Assembly: GCF_050624435.1 (NCBI RefSeq)
Contig: NC_134542.1
Span: 7,870,497 to 7,934,496 of the forward strand
From: Tenrec ecaudatus
Taxonomy: Eukaryota; Chordata; Mammalia; Afrosoricida; Tenrecidae
Direction: 5' to 3'
DNA length: 64,000 nt
Shown: in pieces, positions 54,960 through 64,000 of the stretch
How positions within the stretch are numbered: the first letter of the stretch is position 1
How the letters are laid out: every line of letters begins with the position of its first letter
Notes under the pieces: model-generated
The model's input: the letters and a program-made list of their open reading frames with translations, nothing else
Databases searched by the model: none
What the model was told of the DNA's origin: nothing
Position numbers and translations under genes: made by a program

Positions 54960-55092
54960 CCCCACCATGCTTATTCCAACTCATAGCAATCCCATGGATT
55001 GCCCCTTTCTCCCACGGAGCGCATGGTGGGTTTGAAGTTCTGACCTTGAGGTTGGCAGCCCGACACACAAACAAGGACACCACCAGGGCAAC
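54960..55092 (-). mobile_element. AfroSINE, internally deleted
   Basis: ATTCCAACTCATAGCAATCC joined directly to the TTTCTCCCACGGAGCGCATG block; lacks the middle. Confidence 0.65.
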
Positions 55093-55307
55093 TCCAGGTT
55101 GTTAAACTGGGACAAAAAGAGCCCCACTGCCACCGCATGTTCAAGGTCCGAGTCTTTTCCTGCCCAGGCAACCCCAATGGGCAACCCCAGCGCAAACACC
55201 CAGTAGGTCTCTGCTTCTCTTCGCCTCCAGGGCGCTGGAGCACACACGGGGCGGCAGAGGAGCGCGTTAATGCCCCTAGACACCGCATAACCCTCTTGTA
55301 TAGGGTT

Positions 55308-55500
55308 ACAGCCCTGGAGGCGTAGTGGTTACCACTGGGCTGCTAAGCACCAGTCTCAGCAGTTCGAAACCACCAGCTGCTCCGAGGGACAAAGACGAGG
55401 CTTTCTAGTCCTGTCAAGCTAGGTAGTCTCGTAAACCCACTGGGGCAGTTCTGTCCAGTCCTAGAGGGCAGCTACGGGTTCGCGGGGAGCGAGAGGGATG
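55308..55500 (+). mobile_element. AfroSINE, near full length
   Basis: AGCCCTGGAGGCGTAGTGGT head, CAGCAGTTCGAAACCACCAG B-box region. Confidence 0.82.
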
Positions 55501-55780
55501 GCCAAGGCTGCACACTGGGGAGCAGGAGGTGGCCGGAGTGCAGAGGGCATCTCCCACCTTCCAGTCTCAGCTATTTCCTGCCCACACTTTACTTAACCCC
55601 ATTACGCTGGAGGTAGGTGTCCGTAAAAGCCCAAGCTCCAGGGTGAGTGAGATTCGGACCTCACAGAAGACCCCCTTCTATCTCCTACGCTTTAGGAGAG
55701 AGTGCTGGGAAAGGGTGCAGGCCTGCTGTCGGCAGAAGTGACCTTGTAGGAAGGACTCGAATATTCTGTGCTCTCAGCGC

Positions 55781-55787
55781 TCTCTCG

Positions 55788-55882
<95 letters not shown>
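55781..55882. repeat. Compound (CT)n(CA)n microsatellite
   Basis: About 20 CT units run directly into about 31 CA units. Confidence 0.97.
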
Positions 55883-55885
<3 letters not shown>

Positions 55886-56309
55886 CCCTCTGTGTAACCC
55901 CCACTGCTCTCTGCCTAGGACACCAAGCGACACTCACTCACTCTCTGTGCGCGCCCTCCTGTCCCAAGGTCCCAGACCACTAACTCCCTCATCCCAGCTT
56001 TTCCCTCCATACAACTTTCCTGTAATCCCAGACCTTTCCAGCCTCTCCCACCTTCCTGGCTCCTGGCACTTCTGCCAGCCCGGTCCTACCGGGTCTCTGC
56101 CTTCTCTCCGGGAGTAGCTGTCACCTGCGCGTTGACCCCTCCGCTTCTTTCCCCCATCGCCCCCCAGCATCTCCCCAGAACGACCCGAGTTCTCTCTCCG
56201 GGTGGGCGGCTCCGTGTTGGGCACCACCCTCTCTCAACCTCAGTTTATTCCGGGCCCCCAGAGGAGGGACGGTTCAAAGAGGTCCAACCTGGGGTCCCCA
56301 CCCCGTCCC

Positions 56310-57260
56310 AGGCCCAGCGCAGCCTCACCTGGTCGCCCGGGCCCGGCGGCTTGCAAGGCCCTGCAGGCGGCCGCCTGGACGGCCAGGTTGGAGGTCGGGC
56401 GGCCGGGGCAGTAGGCGACCGCCTGCACCGGACCCCCGGCTTCGCGGCCGAACACGGCGCGCAGCAGCGTCTCCAGCAGCCGCAGCGCGGGCGCCGCCGC
56501 GTCCTCGGGCCCGGCCTCGGCCACCAGCACCGCCACCAGCGCCGCGCCCGCGGGCCGCCGGCCGCGCACGTCCCGCAACATCTCGCGCAGGAGGCGCCGC
56601 GGCCCGCGGGCGGCCAGCGACGTGGCGCGGCACAGCACGAAGACCAGCGGCGAGCGGATGGCGCGCGCGGCCGGCGCGGGCGTGCCGGGCGGCCGCGGCC
56701 CCGGGTCCGCCAAGCCCGCCGCGCCGCCGGGCTTGGCCCGCGCCGGCTCGGGCGGGAACAGGGCGCGCGCGAAGTCCTGCAGCTGCGCGCGGCTCGGCTC
56801 GCGCTCCCACAGCTCGCCCACCAGCAGCACCTGCCCGCGGCCCCCCGCCGCCTCCACCAGCGCCTGGAAGGGCGGCTCGGCCGGGCGCGCGGGGCGGCCT
56901 GCCAGCGCCTCCAGCTCGCGCTCCATGTCGCCGCCGCCCTCTGCGCCCGCCGCGCGCCGCCCGGCCGCCTGGCCGCAAGACACGCCCCCGGGCCGCCGCC
57001 GGGCTCCAGCCCCGCGCACCGCCCCGACAGCCCGGGGGCGCCTGCCCGCGGGTGGGGTGCTGCTCCCCGCGGAGCGGCGGACTCGACGCTGCGAATCAGA
57101 GTCAGTCCACAAAGACTGAGCGTGCGCCCACTCGGCGCCTGGGGCTCGGGGTGGGGACCTCGCCACTAGGCTCCAGCGTTGAGCTCCACCACGAAGCCAT
57201 CCAGCGGCGGCGCCGAAGAAAGGCCTGGCGATCTGCTTCGGCCAAGAAAAGCCCAGGGAG
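56310..57260 (-). promoter_or_regulatory. C2orf72: C2orf72 CpG island
   Basis: A very CpG-dense block spans coding exon 1 and about 300 bases upstream of the ATG. It should contain the promoter; no TATA box was seen. Its base composition leaves several long open frames on both strands that are not genes. Confidence 0.75.
56329..56926 (-). CDS. C2orf72: C2orf72 exon 1 (residues 1-199)
   Basis: 598 bases of extremely GC-rich coding sequence. The ATG at 56926 has a strong context (GACATGG; G at -3 and +4) and begins [20 protein letters not shown], matching the human N terminus as I recall it. The reading frame stays open upstream of this ATG, but that extension is proline/arginine-rich GC shadow and is not used. 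The exon ends ...AAGPGRP plus G, followed by GTGAGG. The protein is Ala/Arg/Leu-rich with helical stretches such as [13 protein letters not shown] and [14 protein letters not shown]. No signal peptide or catalytic motif is apparent. Confidence 0.93.
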
Positions 57261-57924
57261 TCATCACAAGGGGGTAGCCAGGGGTAATTGGCAACGAACG
57301 GGATGGGTTCGGGTGATTTTGTTGTTGTTATTTTACTAGATTCGGGCACCGAGGGACCGATGGTAGGGAAAGACGGAAACAGAAAACGCTCGGGTGAACA
57401 AATAGACCTGTGCAGGATTCGATGCACGCTTCGAGACCTAGGGCGGGCATGTCTAAGGAGTCTTCAGTGCTTGGGTTGGGGGACTTCTTTGCTTGGTCGC
57501 AGTTAGAGCGAAATCAGAGTTCCCTTCTCTCTCTAACTGCCAACCAGCAAAGCAGCCAATAATGTCACCAGAAATAAAAGTCATTCCTACCACGAAACTA
57601 GGAGGGGTTAAATGGTAGGGGAGTGTCAGGATTTTTCTGTAAAAGAAACGAAATCTTCTGCAACAGGCCGCCATGGTCGGTGTTGAACATGTGACTTGCC
57701 TTTTGATGGAGTCCCAGTCAACAGCCACACCTGCCAGTGCATCTCTTCCTACCCCTTGGTGGGGAGGTTTCCCAGAGGAAGGGAGTCCCATGTTCTGGAT
57801 CTGAGACCAGATATGCCTTGGATTAATGCTGAACTTTCCCTCCACCCCTACTAGATGATAGATAGGAATGTGATAGACTTGAAATAATGTGATCTATATT
57901 GTGACATCCTCTTTGAGGATTTAA

Positions 57925-58080
57925 AAAGAAAACATTGTAAATTGGGTGGTTTACAGAGATCATCAGTTTTACACTCAGCCCTTCATACACATTTGGTTTC
58001 TTCTCACAATTGCTTTCCCCTTGATGTAACATCATCCTAACTTACCCCCTCCCCTTTGGACTTCCAGCATGTAACAGAAT
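57925..58080 (+). mobile_element. L1-like fragment, family C
   Basis: ATTGGGTGGTTTACAGAGAT then CATCAGTTTTACAC, homologous to the block at about 45050. Confidence 0.45.
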
Positions 58081-58466
58081 GAACTGAGGCCTAGTACTGA
58101 TGTACTACTGGGGGTCCCAGGGGCACCCACAGCGACACATCCCAAGAAGGCTGGCAGTGATGTCCCCTTGTGCGGCAGCAAGTCCAGGGCAGAACTCTGT
58201 GGGTGCCACCTCTCCGACCCACCACCCTAGAGGAGGGTGTTGAGAGACAGCTCATGATATTTTATTCTAACCATTCAGGAAAGCCTTATCCAGTAGCACG
58301 TTCCTTGTTTCTGTAATCATACATTTACCAAACTCATTTGGCCTACTGCCTCCTTTACAGAAAAATAAATAAATAACTCAGTGCCCCCTAGCAATGAAAA
58401 CCATTTATACGATAGCCCCTAATATGTAGTATTTGCTTTAGCTGCCCCCTCTCCCCCCTCCCCCCC

Positions 58467-58640
58467 GGTGGTGTAGTGGTTACACATTGGGCTGGTAACC
58501 CTAAGGTGAGCAGTTTGAAACCACCAGCTGCTCCTAGTCCTCTAAAGAGTTAGTCTCAGGAAACCACAGGGGCAGTTCTGTGTCCTCCAGAGTCAGTATG
58601 AGTCAGAGTCAACTCTGCCAGTGAGTTTTGGTTCATGAAT
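58467..58640 (+). mobile_element. AfroSINE
   Basis: GGTGGTGTAGTGGTTACACA head to GTCAGAGTCAACTCTGCCAG tail. Confidence 0.8.
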
Positions 58641-59301
58641 AAACATCATCGCCTTCCTACCTAAACCCCCTTAAACACTTCGCCTTTTGCTTGGAGAGAC
58701 CATGGTCTGCGTTACCTTAGGGCCTCTGCCTGGTCACAAGGTACTTGTCTCTCTAATCAGACTTTTTGCTTGCTCGATAAACCAGCCGCTCTGCCTCGTC
58801 ATTCTTAGCTGGGCAGGGAAAGAACCCCATCTGTGGGCAGTCCTGCAATCAGAACAAACAGAGCTGCATCCAACCACAAGGCCCAGCTCATGGCAGACTG
58901 CCCAGAGCTCCCTGAGGGCGGTACATGCCAAGTCCCCATTGTAATCCTAGAGGCAATTCCTGATCCCGCTCCTGGAGCTCCCAGGAGGGCTCAGGTGTTA
59001 GTGGCCTCCAGGTACAACCACTGCCAGCCTGGGTGGCTGGTGTGCAAGGAAGCCCCCATTCTCCGGGCAGCGAATTCGACTTCTGGAGTCTTGATAGAAC
59101 CGAGCCGATTCCATGAAGATGGTGATGAAGATTAGGTTCAGCTGCTGCTAACACAGGCTCCCAAGGATCAAGGGCACTCACACATTGAAATGTACTCTTC
59201 TAGAAAGGTCTGGAGGGGAACCGTTCCTGGCTAATCCACACAGAATGCATTACTCTCCCTGGGAGGACTTGGGCCCTTTCCAGGTCCCTGTGCCTCTGGC
59301 C

Positions 59302-59495
59302 CAGTGGTTCTCCACCTTCCTATTGCTGCGACCTTTTCATACAGTTCCTTATGTGGTGGGAACCACCCCAACCACAAAATTACTTTTGTTGCTACTTCAT
59401 CACTGTCATTTTGCTACTGTGATGCATCAGGTGACTCCTGTGAAAGGATCATTTGACCCCCAAAGGGGTGGTGACCCACAGGTTGTGAACTGCTG
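59302..59495 (+). mobile_element. Short SPIN-type hAT element
   Basis: 194 bases with ends CAGTGGTTCTCCACCTTCC and AGGTTGTGAACTGCTG; contains GTTGCTACTTCATCACTGTC. Flanks CTCTGGCC and CCCTAACC agree at 5 of 8 positions, all differences being transitions. Confidence 0.82.
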
Positions 59496-59786
59496 CCCTA
59501 ACCCCAGGGTGTGGTTTGTACCCCAGGTAGCTGGATGGTGGCCGGGTTGAGCAAGGAACAAGGGTGACGTGGACTTCAGAGTTGCGAGGGGGCTTTTTAC
59601 TTCCTTCCCCCCCCCTCCTGAAGACTTCAAAACAAAACCAATTTTAAAAAATTGTGAATTAAGGGGGAAGACTTCAGAGTTCTTAAGAGCAAAATTGGAT
59701 TTTAGAAGATATTGGACTAGCAGTTTTTAAAGTATCCAAGAGAAAGGATTTTGAAGCAGGACCAATATTCTGATCTCTAATGTAAA

Positions 59787-60127
59787 TACTGGCGGGGAAT
59801 ATTGAAAGTGCCACGGATGGCCAAGTGAACAAACATGGGTCTTGGAAGAAAGACAATCAGAATGCTCCTTAGAAGCAAGGATGGTGACTCTGCCTTGTGT
59901 ACTTTGGACGTGTCGTCAGGAAAGACCGGTCCCTGGAGAAGAGCGCCAGCCTGGGTAAAGCGGAGGGCAGAGAAAAGAGGAAGGCCCTTGATGAGATGGA
60001 TGGACACAGTGGCCACAACCGTGGGCTCAAGCATAACAATGGGGAGGATGGCCCAGGACCTGGCAGTGTTCCATGCTGTTGTACATGGGTCACTATGAGC
60101 CATACCGACTCGACCCCGAGCAACGAT
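59787..60127 (+). mobile_element. RTE LINE 3' fragment
   Basis: The reading encodes LGRKTIRMLLRSKDGD and later a KRGRPLMRWMDTVATTVG tail, the conserved RTE ORF end, then GACTCGACCCCGAGCAACGA in place of the terminal repeat. Confidence 0.72.
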
Positions 60128-61134
60128 GACAGTGTAAATCCGGAATCAGGATCGCCCCTCTCGGGAAACCCGGTTGGAGGAAGCACTCCAACGAGAAGAG
60201 AGATCAATCAGCAACAACTAGAGATAAATGGGACGTCAGAGGGAAGTGGCCACGTGAGACGTGTATTCTTGTCTGGATACACTGTCAACGTCCACCCTGC
60301 ATATGCTGTGATGGTATGCCTGACAGGTGACTGGAAGGGGGATGTGGCCCCGTTGTCTAGGTCATCTCATGCTGTGGTGCTGAGCAGGTTTCAGGCACGA
60401 GCTTCCAGGCTAAGAGGAACTAGGAAGAAAGGCCTGGCAATCAAACTCCCGAAAATCAGCCAGTGAAGACCTGTGGATGATACTCTTCCGCTCCGTGGTG
60501 CTCGGGATGACAAGGAGTCTGGGATCACCGTGAATGAAGAGTCACCAGAAGCTGGGGAGCAACTCGGGGGCAGCAGCCACAACAACAAGAGCAGGCCAGC
60601 CCTTTGAGCAGGAGGCCAGGAATAGCTGAGGCTAGAGAAGAGCGACCAGATGCTCTGGCACGTTCAGTACTGTCCAAAACCAACCTGCGTTGCCTCATGA
60701 GCTCTATATCCCTTGGCTGTACATTTCCAGGTAACAACATCTAGATGCTCTACACCTGGGGGCTGGCGATAGGTCAGACAGCGCGGGGCCTGAGGAGAGG
60801 GGTGTTAAACAAAGGTTGGAGTCCAGGGCCGCTGGAGTTTGCTCTCTGTGTTATTTACATGGCAAAGGTTCAAGTATTAAATTAACTGGAAGCTGAAAAG
60901 ACAAAAACAACAAAAAAGGATACGATGGCAAAATATTTCTCCCTCCCCCTTGTCCACACCCTAGATAATATCCTAAGACAAACAGGCTTCCTTCTTGGGT
61001 TTTCAATGGAGGAGTCCAGGGAGATGAGACTGTCCGGAGCAAGTGGCCTCTTCACATGTGTGCAAGCAGGACCTGGTGGAAAAGGGAGAGGGGAGGGAAA
61101 GGGCTGATAACAACAAGGGAGCAGTCTTGGTCTC

Positions 61135-61246
61135 CTACCTCATCTCACATACTTCAGATATGCTGTCAGGAGAGACCAGTCTCTGGGGCAGGACATCATG
61201 TTTGGTACAGTGGAGGGGTAGTCAAAGAGAGGAAGGCTGTGATAGA
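61135..61246 (+). mobile_element. RTE LINE fragment, left of insertion
   Basis: CTCACATACTTCAGATATGC to GAAGGCTGTGATAGAGTGGA; it resumes at 61788. Confidence 0.6.
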
Positions 61247-61787
61247 GTGGATTATTGTGCCAACCTGGCCAATAAATGCACATGGGGTTAATAAGGTTGC
61301 AGTTTAATTTAAGGGCAAAGTGATAATTGGCTCAGCGAACCTTGCCTTTCTGTCTCTTCTCTGCCTCAACTTGTGAGCTACACTACCTGTGGGACACCCA
61401 ACCCGTGGACTGTGTTGCTATAGTTTGAGGTTCCTTCGAGACCTGCTTTGCCACGTTGCTGGTGTATACATCACTTGAGCTGCGGACCATCGGACCCTGT
61501 CTTCTAGCTGACTGTTGGTGACCTGCCTTGCTGTTTGCTGCCTGTGGCCAGATTGCCTGTGTTGCCCTGCAGAAGACTCAGCTGTCTGCTTCCTTGACTT
61601 GCACCAGGCAGCCCTCATGAGTTGAAAAAACTGCCGGTAGTATTAACTGTCTCACAGAAGTGAGTTGAACTGAGCCCTTTGTATTGCTCTGTGTACTAAT
61701 TAGCTGTTTATTTCTTGTGTTCTATCTATCTTTCGAATCCTAAGTGTCCTGGTTTTGTTTCTCTAGAGAACCCTGTCTAGCACAATG
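61247..61787 (+). mobile_element. LTR-like insertion, family uncertain
   Basis: About 540 bases that separate two RTE parts. It ends TTTCTCTAGAGAACCCTGTC then TAGCACA, reminiscent of ERVL-type LTR ends. No viral gene. Class is uncertain. Confidence 0.4.
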
Positions 61788-61925
61788 ACCTTCCACAGGA
61801 TGGGTTGACACAGTGGCTGTAACAGAGGGCTCAAGCAGAGCAAACGAGTGTAAGGACAGTGGAGTGTTTTGTTCTGGTGCACAGGGTCACTACGGGTCAG
61901 AACCAGCTCGATGGCACCTCCCACC
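61788..61925 (+). mobile_element. RTE LINE fragment, right of insertion
   Basis: GATGGGTTGACACAGTGGCT to AACCAGCTCGATGGCACCTC, the RTE 3' end. Confidence 0.65.
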
Positions 61926-61975
61926 AACTACCAATTTGCTCCTCCTCCCCTTTCTTCTTCTGTTCTGTTTGCATC

Positions 61976-62475
61976 TTGTGTCCGTCTGGGTTGACAAGAG
62001 AAACAAATTCATAGAGACAACTCATATGGGGATAAGAAACAGCTTTATAGACAAGAGCAATTGAATATTGAGAAAACATCGCAGCCCAGTCCAGATCAAG
62101 GCCATCAGTCTGATGATATTAGCCCATATGTCCAATATCAATCTATAGATTCCTCTTCAGACTCACACAACACATGCAATGATGCCGAATGCAAGCAATT
62201 CACAGGCCAGTGGGAAGTCTAGTGGATTCAGTGGCGGTGGAAGCATCTCAGCATTGGCATGGGTCTCACGTGGCTCTTCTAGTTCCTGGGCTCTAGCGTA
62301 GCTCCATGTGTCTGGCCACTAGGAATGTCTCACAGGGAATATGTGTGTGTTTTCCTCCTCCAGTGAGCTATTTATCTCCTTAGTGCCTCCAAAAGAGGTC
62401 ATCAAGCTGCGACCTGATCGACAGTGGAAACTCCATCCCTCTGCAAGTTGACACCAGCTTATATAACTAACACAC
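61976..62475 (-). mobile_element. LTR-like element, family uncertain
   Basis: On the minus strand it runs from TGTGTTAGTTATATAAGCTG to TCAACCCAGACGGACACA (TG...CA). No coding potential. Compatible with an ERV LTR; not confirmed. Confidence 0.45.
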
Positions 62476-62586
62476 ATCCCTTTTCTTTCTCCTTCCCTCT
62501 GACTCCTTGTCTGTCCCTTATCTTTCTTGTTTCTCATGTAGCTTCCCATTCTCTCTCTTCTCCTTCTGGCCTCCGTTACTTTGAGG

Positions 62587-62945
62587 ACTAAGGTGTGCCT
62601 GACCCAAGCCATGACGCTTTCAATCGCCGCGTATCCCAGGGAAAGTTAGACACTGAATTAGGAGAAGGATCCGTGCTTCCTTGCTGGTGAAGAATTTTGG
62701 AAGTGCCACGGGCTGCCCGAGGAACAAGCAGGCCTGTCTTGGAAGGAGCACTGATCACATCCCCGGGAAAGGACACTGTGCTTGGTAACAGAGAGGCAAC
62801 GAAAGAAAGGCTGGCCCTCGATGAGATGGGCGGGCACGGTGGTTGCGGCAGGGCTCAGACATAACAGTGGTGAGGATGTTGCCGGACTGGGGGCGCTTCA
62901 GGAAGCTTTGAGTCGGAACCAACTTGACAGCACTGAACATCCGCA
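62587..62945 (+). mobile_element. RTE LINE 3' fragment, internally rearranged
   Basis: Starts AAGGTGTGCCTGACCCAAGC (mid-ORF) and reaches the 3' end CGGAACCAACTTGACAGCAC followed by (CAG)n. Confidence 0.65.
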
Positions 62946-63057
62946 GCAGCAGCAGCAGCCTCTTCTCTTCTGAGACAGTTTTGAGACAGTTTTTGTTGGG
63001 GGCTGCGTGTGGGTTTCTGAGACTGTAACTCTTAGCCTCTCACTCCCTCCTACCAGG

Positions 63058-63302
63058 GGGTGGAAGCCGACTCATGGTGACCCTGCAGGACAGGGTAGAA
63101 CTGCCTGTGGGTTTCTGAGAGTGTAACTTTTTTGCTGTGCTCTTCAGCACTGTGTTATATTTTCATTCAAGCCATGAAGACTGTAACTCTTTATAGGAGC
63201 AGAAAGTTTCGTCTTTCTCCCGAGGAGCGGCTGGTGGTTTCGAACCAACGACCTTGAGGACGGCAGCACAAGTTATGACCACTCGGCCACCAGGGCGCCT
63301 GT
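63058..63302 (-). mobile_element. AfroSINE with about 55-base internal insertion or duplication
   Basis: AGCCGACTCATGGTGACCCT tail, head at GACCACTCGGCCACCAGGGC. The block GAGACTGTAAC-like is repeated around 63118 and 63178, separated by unrelated sequence. Confidence 0.75.
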
Positions 63303-63664
63303 GCTGCTCTGTCAGCCAATTGAAAGGAAGCAGACACAGGGTGTAAGAGATGCCGAAAGGTTTTTTATTATCTCCACAGACAAGGAGCCGCACCGGGTCT
63401 AGTAACTAACTAGATGCTCCCTGAATTGGGGGCACTTGGGCCTTTGATCTACTTAGACTTCTGGGGGATTCTGACTTCTTCCCACCCCTCCCTCACCTCT
63501 ACCCTGCCTCTGCCAGGAACACAGGCCTGGTGGTGGAGACCCGTTCCCTGCATGCTCTCTAGGTGGCCCCTCGCTTTTAAAGTGGGTCCGGGGAGGACAG
63601 TGGGCCAGAGAACGTGCTCCTTCCTAGCGAGTCTTGGCTCTGGGGTCACACCGATGGCGAGTCG

Positions 63665-63818
63665 GGCTGTGGTCTGAAAGGTCAGCAGTTCGAAACCACC
63701 AGCCACTTTTCAGGAAGAAGAAAGGGCTTCCTACTCCCGTAAGCAGTTAACATCAGGGAAACTCCTGGGGGTAGATCTATAGGGTCACTATGAGTCAGCA
63801 CCGATTGGAGGGCCGTAG
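63665..63818 (+). mobile_element. AfroSINE, partial
   Basis: GGTCAGCAGTTCGAAACCAC to CTATGAGTCAGCACCGATTG. Confidence 0.75.
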
Positions 63819-64000
63819 GGACTGTGCCTGGCCCCGGCTCCAGCTAGAAGGGCCCTGAGGCCTTCATTTGCATGCCGCTGGCCTGGAATGCTGATGACCA
63901 GGATGCTGAGATAGAGACTCAGATAGCAGTGCAACACACCAAACAGGAAACCACAGAAGAAGCGAGATTGGCCTCAAGGTTTCAAGACCTCCTCCCCTCT

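Larger units (their letters stand above)
51558..56328 (-). other. C2orf72 intron 1
   Basis: 4.8 kb intron containing an L1-like 3' element, a long SPIN element, several AfroSINEs and a compound (CT)n(CA)n repeat. 54020-54950 shows nothing recognised. Confidence 0.8.
48230..57000 (-). other. C2orf72: C2orf72 orthologue, complete three-exon CDS
   Basis: Gene-level entry. The minus-strand exons 56329-56926, 51441-51557 and 48810-48916 join in phase (598+117+107 bases) into a 273-residue protein plus stop. The product is uncharacterised; its long first exon and the SWGPWS segment of exon 2 match the human protein as I recall it (about 295 residues). No membrane segment or catalytic motif is evident, and no function is claimed. 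The gene starts in a CpG island and lies directly upstream of PSMD1 on the same strand, about 9 kb away. The tail is shorter and more divergent than human. Confidence 0.93.
57300..64000. other. Region upstream of C2orf72
   Basis: Mostly repeats; no gene recognised. In human the next gene in this direction is SPATA3, but no match to it was seen here. Stretches 57300-57900, 58090-58460, 58640-59300, 60490-61130, 63310-63660 and 63820-64000 are unassigned. Confidence 0.6.

Noticed and set aside
56132-57169. 345-codon open frame on the + strand over the C2orf72 CpG island
   Set aside because: It is the antisense shadow of C2orf72 exon 1; composition is GC-driven Arg/Ala/Pro and there is no homology I recognise.
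56927-57427. In-frame open extension upstream of the C2orf72 ATG
   Set aside because: The human protein starts at MERELE, the ATG context is strong, and the extension is low-complexity with unrelated sequence.
57300-64000. Search for SPATA3, the expected next gene
   Set aside because: No sequence resembling it was found; only repeats are visible up to the window end.

Overview
This is mammalian nuclear DNA. It has GT-AG introns, CpG islands, dinucleotide microsatellites and dense retroposons. AfroSINE-type tRNA-derived SINEs and RTE LINE fragments point to Afrotheria. Several hAT elements look like SPIN ('Space Invader'), known from tenrec but not, as far as I recall, from elephant or hyrax. 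The best inference is a tenrec such as Echinops telfairi. The gene order matches human 2q37: C2orf72, then PSMD1, with HTR2B antisense inside a PSMD1 intron. The window is the reverse orientation of human.

Layout. Positions 1-12725 lie in PSMD1 intron 16 and hold the 3' part of HTR2B on the + strand: one exon at 544-744 and the terminal coding exon at 7656-8545. The HTR2B N-terminal exons lie left of position 1. Positions 12726-39674 carry PSMD1 exons 16 to 1 on the - strand. All sixteen were mapped with consistent phase and GT-AG borders, giving 627 codons plus 2 bases; the remaining exons are left of the window. A CpG island at about 39130-39930 covers the PSMD1 start. Positions 39930-48200 are repeat-rich intergenic DNA. 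C2orf72 is on the - strand with a complete three-exon CDS: exon 1 at 56329-56926 in a second CpG island, exon 2 at 51441-51557, exon 3 at 48810-48916. Positions 57300-64000 show only repeats, with no gene recognised.

PSMD1 (Rpn2) is a scaffold of the 19S proteasome base, HTR2B is the serotonin 2B receptor, and C2orf72 is uncharacterised. The three are neighbours without an evident shared pathway. PSMD1 and HTR2B share a locus as an antisense nested pair.

Repeats make up much of the non-coding sequence: more than 25 AfroSINE copies, RTE fragments in both orientations, L1-like 3' ends, a decayed mariner nested in an RTE, SPIN and other hAT elements with visible 8-bp target duplications, two small palindromic MITE families, LTRs nested in older repeats, MIR and MER5-type relics, and simple repeats. 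I found no CRISPR array, operon, tRNA or rRNA gene. I saw no evidence of a previously undescribed biological system; the notable items are nested insertions, lineage-specific coding changes and candidate regulatory motifs. Family and human-protein comparisons are from memory, not database searches.
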